NCBI GenBank assembly: GCA_012932295.1
Contig: JAAONU010000010.1
Coordinates: 21,278,047 to 21,342,046 of the forward strand
Length of the DNA stretch: 64,000 nucleotides
Reading direction: 5' to 3'
DNA from: Cyclina sinensis
Taxonomy: Eukaryota; Mollusca; Bivalvia; Venerida; Veneridae
Shown here: one piece after another, positions 52,401 through 62,803 of the stretch
Layout of the letters: each line of letters opens with the position of its first letter
Numbering within the stretch: the stretch's first letter is position 1
Made by a program: the position numbers and the translations under genes
The notes under the pieces: generated by a model
The model's input: only the letters and a program-made list of their open reading frames with translations
Database searches by the model: none
What the model was told of the DNA's origin: nothing

Positions 52401-54014
52401 GAGTGTTGGCGTGTCAGGCGGGAGATCGGAGTTCGAATCCCGCTCTGGGTTGTGTATTCTAAGATGCATTGCATCTTTCTGTTGCATACTTTTATGTTCA
52501 TAAGAATGGGGCTCGTCCGGGATAACTTATCCTATACTTAGTTATAAAAATTGAAAATAAAAAAAAGAATATTGCAAGATTTCTGTCTGATCTTCTGATC
52601 TAAAAATACATAACGCTATTCGTCATCACAAAAGATATGACTTTCTCAAGAGCGGATGAAGGAGCGGATCAGTGGTCCAGTGGTAACGCGCTGGACTGGT
52701 ATACCAGGGGTCCCGAGTTCGATCTCCCGCTCCTCCAATAACATTACTAATAGTCTTTCGGATGAGACGTTAAACCGAGGTCCCATGTATCAGTGCTATA
52801 CACTGAGCATGCAAAAGAACCAGGAGTGTCTCTGGAATGGGATTCTTTCTGTATCTTGCACTACCCCCACAACATAAAATAACTAATCTTTTCAGGGGGG
52901 TTCGGTCATATGGGCAACTGGTACCGACGATAAATAAGCTCAAATAGATAGATAGAGGGGATGTGTTACGGTCTAGTGCACACCTTCCTATAATTGTATA
53001 AATACAACCTCTGACAACTGCGTCTCGTCTTTGGCTCAGTGGTAAGAGTGTTGGCGTGTCAGGCGGGGAGTTCGAATCCCACTCTGGGTTGTGTATTCTA
53101 AGATGCATTGCATATTTCTGTTGCGGGCTTTCATGTTCAGGTTGCTTTATTTAGTACGAAACAATCTTGTCAGAAATAAATGCCTGCTTCAATCTGTACC
53201 GACGATAAATAAACTCAAAAAGATTGATAGATAAGAATGTGAGATAACGAAATGCAGTTAGATTAAACTTATTCAAGTTTGATACACAGTATCAATAGTC
53301 TATTCCTAAAATGTACATAATTATTTATGTATGACAGGCAAATTACAAACAAAGTAAATATTGAACGGTGTCTCAGGCTTTGATAAAACGGGCTAGATTG
53401 TCTCCGTGCAGAACTATCATGTCAAAACTATATCTTTTTTTAGAAACTTCTAATCGGTTTACACACTAATAACGTTTGTTAAAAGGTAATCGTTGTACAA
53501 TCCAATAACATTTGTCAACGAAAAAAAGGTAATCGTTGTACAATCCAATAACATTTGTCAACGAAAAATATGTCAACGAAAAATATGTCAACATATTGCT
53601 AATTTCCTTTCAACTGATTTATATTTGGTGTGCTGAAGTATTCTTTTGTTAACCATTTGATATCAGAAGTTTTATAATATAATTTATTTTTCTTAGGTTC
53701 AAGGAGCTGTGTGTGGAACCGAACTATTATGCCATCCTTCGAAACTACATAAATGCGCTTGGTACTTCGTAAAGTGTGTAGCTAACGAAGTTTTCCAGGT
53801 TGGAAAAATAATATCTGTAAGCAAGTGTCTCTATGATATAGCTGGTGATGCCATTATCAACTTGGTTCACCACGGACTTGACGTTGGCGACTTTGATTAC
53901 TGGCGTATTGTGGACGATGTTCTTAGATGCATGGGATTACCTGCCCATGCTGAAATAGCGAGTGATATTTTCAGATTTATAAAAGATCTTCATGAAAGGT
54001 TTATCAAGAACTGA
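49437..54014 (+). CDS. Gene F: small secreted six-cysteine protein
   Basis: Two phase-0 exons, 49437-49517 (27 residues) and 53697-54014 (105 plus stop), give about 132 residues. Exon 1 encodes MMSSPIKVFAAMLISVTV ending KASALIK before GTATGT, a plausible signal peptide with an Ala-x-Ala-like cleavage zone. Exon 2 follows TTTTTCTTAG and encodes six cysteines in pairs (CGTELLC, CAWYFVKC, then two single Cys), with helical-looking hydrophobic stretches and a basic C-terminus (HERFIKN). Six Cys suggest three disulfides. The family is not recognised. The join is inferred from phase and leader logic; extra exons within the 4.2-kb intron are possible. Confidence 0.6.
49663..52256. mobile_element. 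Inverted-repeat-bounded block of about 2.6 kb
   Basis: The left side has AAGGCCGTTTTGAGTTAGAA, GTTAGAAGGCAA and then runs of CTTAGATCTTAGAACTTAG. The right side (52140-52256) is its reverse complement with few differences. A further run of TTAGAACTTAGATCTTA occurs inside at 50735-50835. The structure suggests a DNA transposon or foldback element with inverted termini. A SINE is inserted in it. An open frame of 140 codons (49935-50357) has no recognisable motif. Confidence 0.6.
51528..51810 (+). mobile_element. SINE copy, near full length (family 1)
   Basis: Head GGAGCGGATCAGTGGTCCAG, anticodon-like loop CTGGTAA, B-box-like GAGATCGATCC, body CTTTCGGATGAGACGTTAAA and CACTGAGCATGCA, tail GGTACCGACGATAAATAAGC. 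The tRNA part is Thr-like by its loop, which is tentative. Confidence 0.88.
52334..52512 (+). mobile_element. Second SINE-like family, copy 1
   Basis: Shares GTCTAGTACACACCTTCCTA, a tRNA-like core (TTGGCTCATTGGTTAGAG, GAGTTCGAATCCC) and ATTCTAAGATGCATTGCAT with 52971-53142. The loop TGTCA suggests an Asp-type tRNA source (tentative). Confidence 0.65.
52661..52955 (+). mobile_element. SINE copy, best preserved (family 1)
   Basis: Complete order of head (GGAGCGGATCAGTGGTCCAG), B box GAGTTCGATCTCC, body CTTTCGGATGAGACGTTAAA, TATCTTGCAC, and tail CCGACGATAAATAAGCTC with a short GATA repeat. Confidence 0.9.
52971..53142 (+). mobile_element. Second SINE-like family, copy 2
   Basis: Same order of motifs as 52334-52512, starting GTCTAGTGCACACCTTCCTA. 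A SINE of family 1 lies between the two copies. Confidence 0.65.
53477..53590 (+). repeat. Tandem duplication of about 46 bp
   Basis: AGGTAATCGTTGTACAATCC followed by AATAACATTTGTCAACGAAA occurs twice, then a shorter ATATGTCAACGAAA unit repeats. It lies just upstream of exon 2 of gene F. Confidence 0.85.
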
Positions 54015-54204
54015 AGTATGTTTGCGAGTATGAGACTTGCCTTTAACTTAAGACGAAGGCTTTGATAGATCATTATCTTTTAAGGTTTTTATTATGACTG
54101 TTATAGGAAAAGTGTCTATATTGTGTTGAAAAGGACAGGTATATGCATATGATTTTGAAATGTGAATAATAATAAAAGAACAACAAACATTTACTACCTG
54201 ACTT

Positions 54205-54500
54205 TATTAATTGCTGGTGGCGGTTACCCGTAACATGATCAGCGTTCCCTGATCGAAGAGTGTAGTTACATAAAAACGGTAGGGGATAGTGAATAATAAG
54301 GAAAATATCTCGTCCCAGAGACATGCCTGGTCCGTCTCAAGTTCAGTGTACAGTGTACAGCACCGTTACATTTGTCTTCTGTTCAACATACACTATAACA
54401 CAGTTAGTTGTGTAAGTGGATTAGTCATGGATCTAAAACGCGATCCTTGATTTACAAGTCATGTATGCTGCCATTAGAGCACTAGTCTATTCATCCACCC
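54205..54500 (-). mobile_element. Degenerate SINE (family 1)
   Basis: Weak matches to the body (GTCCCAGAGACATGCCTGGT, TAGGGGATAGTG) and to the head (CATTAGAGCACTAG area). Confidence 0.45.
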
Positions 54501-54535
54501 ATCCCACCCATCGTCAGTACCTGTGTGTGACCAAC

Positions 54536-54690
54536 GCAGAAGAGTTTATTTATTTTAGATAGAAGGGTACATTGCAAGATAAAGAAAGCATCGAATATGG
54601 TAAGTAGTGCATGTGAATTAGTTGGGGGATCGAACTCGTGATCCCTGGATAAAAGTCTTTTCTGTTACCACCGTCACTGATTCCCCTTGT
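54536..54690 (-). mobile_element. SINE fragment (family 1)
   Basis: ACATTGCAAGATAAAGAAAG body and GGGGGATCGAACTCGTGATC head fragments in the expected order with a central deletion. Confidence 0.5.
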
Positions 54691-54778
54691 CCTCCCAAAT
54701 TTTCTCATTATTGTCCCAGTTTTATAAGGTGCCTTTGTAACTTTCACCAGCACTTGATCAGGTAATCTGAACACCTTG

Positions 54779-54853
54779 CGTAACAACTCGGCCTTTTCCG
54801 ACAACTTCGTATAAAGTGACTTATTGAAGTCGCTCGAGGTGTTCCGAATGCTT
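54779..54853 (-). repeat. Dispersed about 70-bp segment, copy 2
   Basis: Nearly identical to 4146-4216; lies within a minus-strand open frame (54990-54550) that extends the shared peptide with KVFRLPDQVLVKVTKAP. Confidence 0.6.
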
Positions 54854-55436
54854 GAGTTGAGCAGCCTTCGTGACAGAGGTTTTCCGATTGTTATTCGACA
54901 ACTGCTTGAAATATGTGGTCTGTCACCTATGACTATGATATTCCTTGGTATTGAATTATCTAAGGCGAATGCATAACCACTTATAACCACTTAATGCCAT
55001 CCGTTGATCAAGTGCCAGTAGTAACTTATAATTGTGCATTGTTTTCAATCTTCTTGTTAAAAAAACAGGGCTTGGTTTCGAAATTCTACAAAGCAGAGAT
55101 TTGTAAAAAAAAAGAATAAATAAAAAACAATAATAAATAAATAAAGATTCACGTGAAATAGTGGTTATAAATCTGAAAATTGTGCGTAATGTTTCGAACC
55201 TTTCCATAGTTGTAAGAAAAGAATGCCATCATAAAAAGGTTTGAAGTTGGTACTGTTTTGGTGGCAAGAATTTTTGTTTATTTCAGGAAATGAACCATTC
55301 TTTATCATTTAATATTGAATTAAGTTTGGTTAGTTTAGTCTGATTTCAAAAAATACAGCTATAAACAATGGCCTCTTGAAGTTGACAGTCTGTGTTAGAA
55401 ATGAAATGCAGACAATGTCTTACTGTTTTTATTATT

Positions 55437-55716
55437 TGAGTTTATTTATCGTTGGTAACGGTTGCTCATATAACCGACGCCCCTTGTAACAGATTAGTTA
55501 TTTTGTGTTGTTGGGGATAGTGCAAGATACATAAAACATCCCATTCCAGAGACACTCCTGGTTCTTTTGCTTGTTCAATGTACAGCACCGACTCATGGGA
55601 CCTCGGTTTACCGTCTCATCGGAAAGACAATTAGTAATATTATTGAAGGAGCAGAGAGTCAATCTCGGGACCCCTTGGTTACCAGGGCATTACCACTGGA
55701 CCACTGATCCGCTCCT
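55437..55716 (-). mobile_element. SINE copy, minus strand (family 1)
   Basis: Full order on the minus strand: GGAGCGGATCAGTGGTCCAG head, TTTCCGATGAGACGGTAAAC, TATCTTGCAC, and tail GATAAATAAACT. Confidence 0.85.
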
Positions 55717-56184
55717 GATACCATTTAAGATTGATGACTTGAGAATTAGGAATTTTTATTTTCAATATTGCAATGCCTTTTCTTAGGCGAGGAAAAAGGA
55801 AATTCAAGCAGCGATTTAGCCCGCGTCAGTGCAAGCTAGAACTATAGGGAGCGATCTTCCAAGAATCAGTCACTAATCTTGGGTAACTCGGCCGAGTTGT
55901 GATGAATATCTTCGAATATAACTTATGTAGAACAAGGTAGGTATTCGAGACATGCCGGGACAACCTAATCTTTTAAAATACCAGTTGATATTTTCTGTAT
56001 ATTTTTTGTCTTTGCTCAAGCTTAAAAGGTTTGCTGTCACCATTCTGTTATGAAAACGGAAATTCTAGATGGATCCAAAGCGAGACTTAGCCAAAACAAT
56101 ACAAAAGTGAATGATTGTCACTTTATTAAACTTACCTTGTCATATGCCACATTAATTTGATGAAAAATAGTCATTTTTGTTCGA

Positions 56185-56482
56185 GAGATGGTACAGTTCA
56201 AGAGATGGTACGGTTCAGTTCGAGAGGTGATACAGTTCAGTTCGAGAGATGGTACAGTTCAGTTCGAGATATGGTACAGTTCAGTTCGAGAGGTGGTAGA
56301 GTTCAGTTCGGGAGGTGGTAGAGTTCAGTTCGAGATATGGTACAGTTCATTTCGAGAGATGGTACAGTTCAGTTCGAGAGGTAGCACAGTTCAGTTCGAG
56401 AGATGGTACTGTTCAGTTCGAGAGGTGGTACAATTCAGTTCGAGATATGGTACAGTACAGTTCGATAGATGGTACAGTTCGG
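56185..56482 (+). repeat. 22-bp minisatellite, about 13 units
   Basis: Unit GTTCAGTTCGAGAGATGGTA plus CA with small variants. The period is not a multiple of three, so the repeat reads open in several frames at once. Confidence 0.93.
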
Positions 56483-56510
56483 AAATATGGTTCCATCAGG
56501 CTAGAGTAGT

Positions 56511-56695
56511 CCATTTTCTTTAAAATCATGTACAAGTGAATGCTGTTGAATAAATTATTAGTCAACTGTCAAGACGTTGGTAAAAAGGTCTGAGAACATT
56601 TGGTAAACTGTATGCATTAATACCTGTATTAATACACAATACAAAAATTTGTATCATTTTGGGGTTGATAGCCATTTATTAAAAATGTGCACCTT
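56511..56695 (+). repeat. Dispersed repeat family X, copy 3
   Basis: CCATTTTCTTTAAAATCATG, AATAAATTATTAGTC, GTTGGTAAAAAGG and TGCATTAATACC in the same order as copy 1. Confidence 0.55.
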
Positions 56696-56834
56696 TAAGA
56701 GGCTCTATCAACGAGAACGAGAAAATTAAATGCATTTAGGTACTCCTTTTCTTTCCAGTGTTTTTATCTTTCCTGTAGTTTTGTTTTCTTGCCATTCGAT
56801 TTTCAATTTATTTTGGTTAACCCCCTTTACAAAA

Positions 56835-56959
56835 ATGGCCGCGCCCGCTGAGGTAAAATCTGAAAATGAAACAAGTGCCGAAGAAAGCGTTGAATCCGAA
56901 GAAGATATGAAAGAAAGAGAACACTTTGCGAGGATTACAAATGCCTTCAAATACTACAA
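56835..56959 (+). CDS. First coding exon, carnosine N-methyltransferase 1-like (partial)
   Basis: Starts MAAPAEVKSENETS, passes an acidic Ser/Glu stretch, and ends EREHFARITNAFKYY before a GTAAAA donor (phase 2). The EREHF...INAF.YY block is characteristic of the N-terminus of CARNMT1 (C9orf41 family), an S-adenosylmethionine-dependent methyltransferase that turns carnosine into anserine. Only this exon is in the window; the methyltransferase domain would lie beyond 64 kb, with the Polinton-like element inside the first intron. The start is the ATG in AAAAATGG; an upstream in-frame extension from 56730 looks like 5' UTR. The assignment rests on a short block, so moderate confidence. Confidence 0.65.
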
Positions 56960-57369
56960 GTAAAATGCAATATTATGTATCAAGATCAAAAAGGCCCAAA
57001 ACCGAAAAGGCCCAATACCTTCTTTGCCACTTAGTGAAAAACCTACCTATTACGTGTACCTTTGTTTTTATACAATGTGGGCCTTTCTGGCCCAGGCCGT
57101 TTTGGACCAGGCCTTTTCGGTTTTTGGCCGTTCTGACCTGATACCCGATATTATGATGTCTTCTGTCTAACCTTTCAGAAAGGCTTTTACTAGTCACAGT
57201 TTTATTGTAAAGGAAGTGTCTAGAGCTGGGAACAATATATATATATATATTAGGTCCCAGAATATGTCACTCCAACATAACTTTGGGGTTCAGTTGTAAA
57301 ATTTAAATCATCATCTACATCGTTTGCTTCTGGATACATAAAATAAACATGTCAGGTTCTAATTCACAA
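56960..57369. other. Start of intron 1 of the CARNMT1-like gene
   Basis: Contains inverted GGCC-rich phrases (56985-57015 against 57080-57130) and a TA repeat at 57235-57250. The left end of the viral element is not visible as a clear terminal repeat. Confidence 0.45.
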
Positions 57370-58861
57370 TTATGCCTTTCCATTGTATCTTTTTTTAATA
57401 AATTCAACTCTGGATCCACGGTCATTCTCACCTCTTGACCAGTATAAATTAAATCCTTTTATATTACCTTTTGCGGTTACGTTTATTTCAAAGATAAATC
57501 TTCCTTGTTTTTTAACTTGAAACCCTACCGCCGACACTCCTCGCTGGATTACAAATTCGTAATTTGGTTCTAAGTAATCTGTGTGTTTCACAACGGGAGC
57601 AGTGCTACAACCAAATAAAGAAAAGATATTGGAGTCTTTAATCCGTAATTCATTTGTTACTTTTTTATACAGGATGGGGATTCCTCGTGATAAAGATAAG
57701 ATCTGTATTTCCTGTACTCTGTTGTTATAAAATTCAATCAGAGGAATATGATATACTGCTTTATCAAGTTTGTATACTAGTAATTTTCTTTCGAACTTCT
57801 TGTTATCATTCACTAAATTCAAAACAGTTTCACCAATATCTTTTATTTGTTTGGGTAAAATATTTTTGGTCAAATTATCCAGGTCGATTATGCTTTTTTC
57901 ATAAATAATGTTTTGTTTATCCTGAAAGTCAATCCGATCGTTAATTGAGCTATATGATTCTCCTTGTTTGATTGATTTATCAATTGCAAAATCTAGCTTG
58001 TTTTCTGTTTCTTGGATTTTTAATTACTTGTAGCGATATCTTCTGTTAATATATCTGTTAGTTTTAATAAATCATTATATTGTTCAATATGTCGATCGGT
58101 CATGTTTCTCATTGCTCTTTGAAATGTTTCCTTCAGAGTTTGTTAAGCATTATTCTGGTTATCACCTCTTTGTGAAGCCGATTTTTTGAGTTCAGCCTTT
58201 AACTCATCGTGTTTACTTAAAAAGCTGTTCAGTAAATTTTGATTCTTTTTTATTATTGTTATTTCTTTATTTAATTTTGTTATTTCTGTTTTAATTGAGT
58301 TCTTTGTGTTTAATCATGCTTTCCTTCAGTTCTTTTATTGCACTAGACATAATTTTGAGGTTTTCTGTCAATACAAATTTGATTTGGTCATCTGCTGTAT
58401 CAGATTTCTTTCAAAGTTCTTCCATTGCTTTCGATAGCGTCTCCATTTCTTTTTCAGTTCTACCTTGTAGCCCAATTATTATTTTTTTCATTGGCTTCTT
58501 TGTCTTTAGAAAATTGATTAAAATTATTTCTTTTTGTTTCTAAAATTTGATTTATGTTTTTGATACTCTCGAGATCATAGTCTTGTATGACGCTTTGAAT
58601 TTTCGTAAATACAAATCTTCTGGAAACAGCATCACTTGGTTTATCTGGATTTCCTAAATTGATAATTTCCTAACCACCCATATCTAACGCTCTGTTCAGT
58701 TTGTTATCAAGTTCTTTATTTCTGTGAAGATATGATTCCATATCCCTTTTTAAACGTTTATATTGTTCTTTGTTGGCATAACTGCTTAAATCGATATTAA
58801 GTTTGACTTTATTTATACTATCTGATGCATATACTTCACTAGTTGAATTAAAAATTCCCAT
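57370..58861 (-). pseudogene. Fibre-like (tail-fibre/attachment) protein, broken
   Basis: Starts with ATG at 58861, zero bases after the ATPase stop. The first 63 codons are open and predicted coiled coil (Lys/Glu/Asn rich). A stop at about 58672 precedes the phrase NLGNPDKPSDAV, a well-known trimeric phage tail-fibre motif. Frames then shift repeatedly between about 58500 and 57880. The last 167 codons (57873-57370) are open and probably form the C-terminal head; they end SRVEFIKKRYNGKA. The role in virion attachment is inferred from the motif and coiled-coil layout. It is not functional here. Confidence 0.6.
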
Positions 58862-59522
58862 TTATATATTACCAGTAAAGTGTCTTTTTAGAACCTTCCT
58901 AGGTTTGTCAACATATAAGACATCGTATTTTTGTTTACATGCATTGTTAAAAGAATCGCGATCTATATTCTGTTCTCTACAGATCATATCATTCTCATTT
59001 TTACTTGGACTTTCAAATAAGATATAATGTGAACAGTTTAAACGAATATCTTTTGGTGTCTTATGATAAGACTGACTTAAATAAATAACAGAACAGTTTT
59101 TATGACGTCCTTGAATAAAGTATTATTTCACCTTGAAACTTTTTTTCTTCACATATAAAATCATCAAATATTACTACCTTTTGTCCGTCTGTATCAAGAT
59201 CATTAACATCAATTATTTCATTATTAGAATTCTCAAGTATGTCATTTGGATCTACTTTTATCTTTTTTGAAAACTTATTTAGTACATCTATTAAGCCTTA
59301 ATATTTAGACTGTTCTAAGTTTTTAGCATAAAGATATAATTCATCATAATACATAAGAGGTTTTCGTAACATATGGATAAGAGTATTTGTTTTCCCTGAC
59401 TCGGATGATCCACATATTAACATTCTAAAACATAAATCTGGCATAAAACGGTGTAATTGCTTAAAGTTATTTTGGTCATTGTTTTTTATACTATCATAAT
59501 ATGGAATTTCTATATATAACAA
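58862..59522 (-). pseudogene. Packaging ATPase (FtsK/HerA-type), broken
   Basis: The N-terminal part (59522-59298) is open and contains a Walker A loop, GSSESGKTNT. A stop at about 59298 interrupts it. The continuing frame has a Walker B-like VVIFDDF near 59180, then a frameshift at about 59130, then a segment with IYLSQSYHKTP and a C-terminal part ending at 58862. Gly-x-Ser-Gly-Lys-Thr and the hydrophobic-DD motif, with the sensor-like Gln, fit the A32-like genome-packaging ATPases of Polintons and large DNA viruses. Inactive owing to the stop and shift. Confidence 0.8.
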
Positions 59523-59530
59523 TAAAAAAC

Positions 59531-59560
59531 ATTATCTTACATTATCTTACATTATCTTAC
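59531..59560 (+). repeat. Three 11-bp repeats between divergent viral genes
   Basis: ATTATCTTACA occurs three times in direct order between the divergent ATPase and plus-strand gene, a possible remnant of a viral promoter. Confidence 0.6.
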
Positions 59561-59587
59561 AATATTATATAAAACATTATTATATAA

Positions 59588-60644
59588 ATGTTAACAAGAA
59601 TGAAAGAAATAAGAGACAAAGACGTAAAAGCTTTACAAAAGATAAGAGCTATCCGTGGTGAAATAACGAAAGAAAAAATCAAGAAAGCCGTCAGTCAGGA
59701 AATGTATAGAGAAATTTATAAACCAATTACAGAAGGAATAGAAGGTCAAAAAGAAACACTGTCAAGTCCGTTAAAAGCATTGCCTGGAATTCGAGACCAA
59801 TTGGCATTACTTCTAAAAGAATTTTTAAAAAGTAAACAAGATGCAGAACAACAACAAAAGCCCTAGAATTATTAGAAGAACCTATACTAAGAACATTAAA
59901 AGAGCAACCATTATTATCAGAATTATCAATATTACCAGAGTCATTAATAAGGCCACCAACGAGGACAGAGGTAGAAGATTTACCAGAAGAAGATATAAGA
60001 AAATTGTTCGAAGGGTACAAAAAGTGAAAAACAGAAGAATTAGGAGCAAGACCAAAGGAAACTCCAGAGATAAATTTAAATGCTAATTTAGATTATGATG
60101 TTTTTCATATTCATTTATGATGAATATGAGTATTACAAACCATCTGAAATGATTAAATTTTTTTAATGCAGACGAATCTAATCCTGATAAAATCGATCGA
60201 GAGACATTTGAAGCTACAATTGGCGACCTTACTAAAACTATCAAAAAGCTAAATGGCTCAATAACGGGCAAATCAAGACTTAAAGATCTCTGTTCTATAT
60301 TCAAAAAGGAAATAAATCAATTAAAATATAAAAGAGATAAACTTATAAAGCTCAAGAGACGTTATAAGGGGATTCTTGATATATATCCTATATACGGAAA
60401 AGGAATGAAAGCACAAATAAGACATCATAATCCCTATAAAGTCTCAACAGATGGACAATATGGTAATTTGATTATTAATCTTGATAAACTATACAGCCAA
60501 AATAAACTAGTAGCTAAAGATAAAGACACTGGAAAAGAAGTAATGAATACAAAAGTAGATGATGACTTAATTGATCTTATTGATAAGAGATATAATAGAA
60601 ATAAGCATCATTCAATAAGCATTTCAAAATATGGCGGAAATTAA
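59588..60644 (+). pseudogene. Unrecognised Polinton-associated gene, broken
   Basis: An open part at 59588-59866 is Lys/Glu rich and probably helical. The frame shifts near 59866; a stop follows at about 60027 and more breaks near 60110-60160. Another charged helical part is followed by an open C-terminal 80 codons (60405-60644) with YGNLIINLDKLY and LIDLIDKRYN. This C-terminal block resembles a domain common in invertebrate genomes next to Polinton-like genes (DUF8207-like from memory, tentative). Divergent from the ATPase gene across a 65-bp gap with TTATCTTACA repeats. Confidence 0.5.
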
Positions 60645-61508
60645 AAACCGGTGTGATTGGTTATCAATTTAACGCAAACAGGTGTTAGAGTTAATCCAAT
60701 TAAACGAAACACGGAAACCACTCAAAAGAGAACCCTATACTTATTTTAGGACTACTACTAATGACTACTGAACGGCAAATAGTCTATGCAAAGGATAGGT
60801 TACATAGTAGTTATTTGATAAATAGATATAATGAGCAGTTACCATAAAGCATGATATTATTCCGAAAAATACAGGCTTCCAATGCTATAAAGCAAGATGG
60901 AATCAAGTATTATGCAAGTTCTAATGTCACCAAGCAAGATGGAATAAATGCAGTAATTCTGTTCCATTGTGTTTGGGAGAACAATCAATTTCAATGAAGT
61001 TCAAACAAGATTCACGTTAATTTAAAAAAAGTATAATTTATATAGTGTACAAAAAGCTTTATGATGAAAATAAAGGAATATGTGTTTATGTTGATGATTG
61101 GACGGGAGAAGAAAGTAAAATTGATGGCTCGGGTATCTTGACACTATAACAAAATTGTTTTCGTCTTCTGTTGCTAGTGCTCGGAAAATTCTTTGGAAAC
61201 TGCAGGAAAGACAGCTCTTGAAAGCGGAACTAAAAAGATTGGAACTGAAGTAGAAAATTTAGCCGCAGATGAAATGATTAATTTATTTAAAAAAACAAAG
61301 CAAACCCGTTGGAGATTTAATTTTTAGGGAATTAAATGATACCGTAAAGTAAAAGTAATAATAAAAGTAATAATAGTCTCAGGCAAAACCTTCGACCGCA
61401 AGAGAGTAATGATATTAATATAAGAATAAATAAATTATTGTCAGGATCAGGAAGGCGTAATCGTATAAATAAATTAATTAATTTATAAACAATATAATAT
61501 ATAATATA
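60645..61508 (+). pseudogene. Degenerate viral gene remnants
   Basis: Short open pieces only. A 45-codon segment ending at 61327 (Lys/Glu rich, with KKTKQTRWRF near the end) and a Ser/Arg/Asn-rich piece at about 61357-61490 (LLSGSGRR) may be the C-termini of small structural proteins lying ahead of the capsid gene. No family assigned. Confidence 0.4.
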
Positions 61509-61509
61509 A

Positions 61510-62779
61510 ATGTTTAGATCAAACAGTATTGTGAAAGATATGAACAAACGCCTATTCAACTAGATAAACCTTTAATATCTGTCTTGGGGGATAATACTCA
61601 ACAAAAAAAAAGGTTATCACTTTACAATTAATGATAGAAGTTCATATTTTGATTGGTATAACGGCTATTTTTAAGTAAATTTTAAAGTAAATAAACTTGC
61701 TAACGGTAATAATTATGATGCCGGAGATCAAGTTGCTTTAATTAATAGTGAGCTTCAATTATTGATCAACTAGTTTTTAAACAAAATGGAAAAAATTGTT
61801 TAAGATTGTAATAATTTATGCGAAGTAATAAATGTAAGAAATCTAGTTGAATTATCTAAGGATTATGCAGATTCAACTGGAACAAATGAATTTATCTATT
61901 TAGATGATACTGATGCTGCTGAAAGTAGGAGCGATCAAGCTAAGTATAATAGAGGCTTCGCTATGAGAAAGTCGTTAATTCAGGGAGGTAATGAAGTAAA
62001 TGCTAAAATTCCATTAAATAAGTTTTCATTTTTTCAGGGTTTCGAAATTAATCTGTTGCCTCTAAGTCAAATTCAAATTTCATTGCAATTAGCAAATGAT
62101 GATGATTTTATTTACAGAGCTATAATCCTGCTGATCCAGGTAGAGTAATTGTAACAAAACTAATTTTGTGGGTGCCTCGCTTGATTTTTAATGCCGACGG
62201 ATATAATGTAATATCTGAATCTTATATGAAAGCAAGACAATGCAAATACCTAAGAGAAATTATAACTCAATCACAAGATATACAGCAAATTAATTTTAAT
62301 TTTAGAATAACGGCTGGTGTGATAAATCCCAAACATGTGTTTGTATATTTACAACGAGTTATTAAAAGTAATTCACAAGAACATCATCCACATTTATTAG
62401 ATACTTTTAAATTAAATGCTGCAAATTGTAATTGTCATTAACATCTTGTCCACTTGAGGTTGGAAATTGTGTTTTTTATCCCGAAACGCAATATACAAGT
62501 ATATCAAGAATTTATGATGATGTTATTAATTATTTTCATAAACAAAATGATAAAAATACTGGAAGTCTTTTAAATATATCAAATTTTAAAAGAATGTCTG
62601 GTTTTGTTCATTTTAATTTAGAATTTAAAAAAGAGGAATTTGCTGTGGATCCAAAACATCTAACATTAACAGTTACTTTAAATAATGTACCGACAGTTCG
62701 CATTCGTGTTTATGCGATCGTATTATACGAAGAAACAGTTCATTTAAATACTGTTGGAAATGAATTAACTATTGTTTGA
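61510..62779 (+). pseudogene. Double-jelly-roll major capsid protein, broken
   Basis: The ATG at 61510 starts an about 420-codon region interrupted by stops near 61561 and 61675, frameshifts near 61770-61805, near 62135, and near 62440. Open parts carry SSYFDWYNGYF, NLVELSKDYADS, FIYLDDTDAA, KIPLNKFSFFQGFE and, in the C-terminal part, RIRVYAIVLYEE. The order and the hydrophobic beta-strand pattern match the major capsid family of Polintons and invertebrate adintovirus-type elements. It sits directly upstream of the minor-capsid-like gene, as is usual. It cannot make a full capsid protein as it stands. Confidence 0.75.
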
Positions 62780-62803
62780 ATAAAAATATATATTAATTAT
62801 ATA

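Larger units (their letters stand above)
54015..56834. other. Spacer between gene F and the CARNMT1-like exon
   Basis: No gene seen. Holds two degenerate and one better SINE copy, the dispersed 70-bp segment, a 22-bp minisatellite and family X copy 3. Confidence 0.6.

Noticed and set aside
56188..56523. 111-codon repetitive open frame
   Set aside because: A 22-bp minisatellite that stays open in more than one frame; no start context or splice logic.
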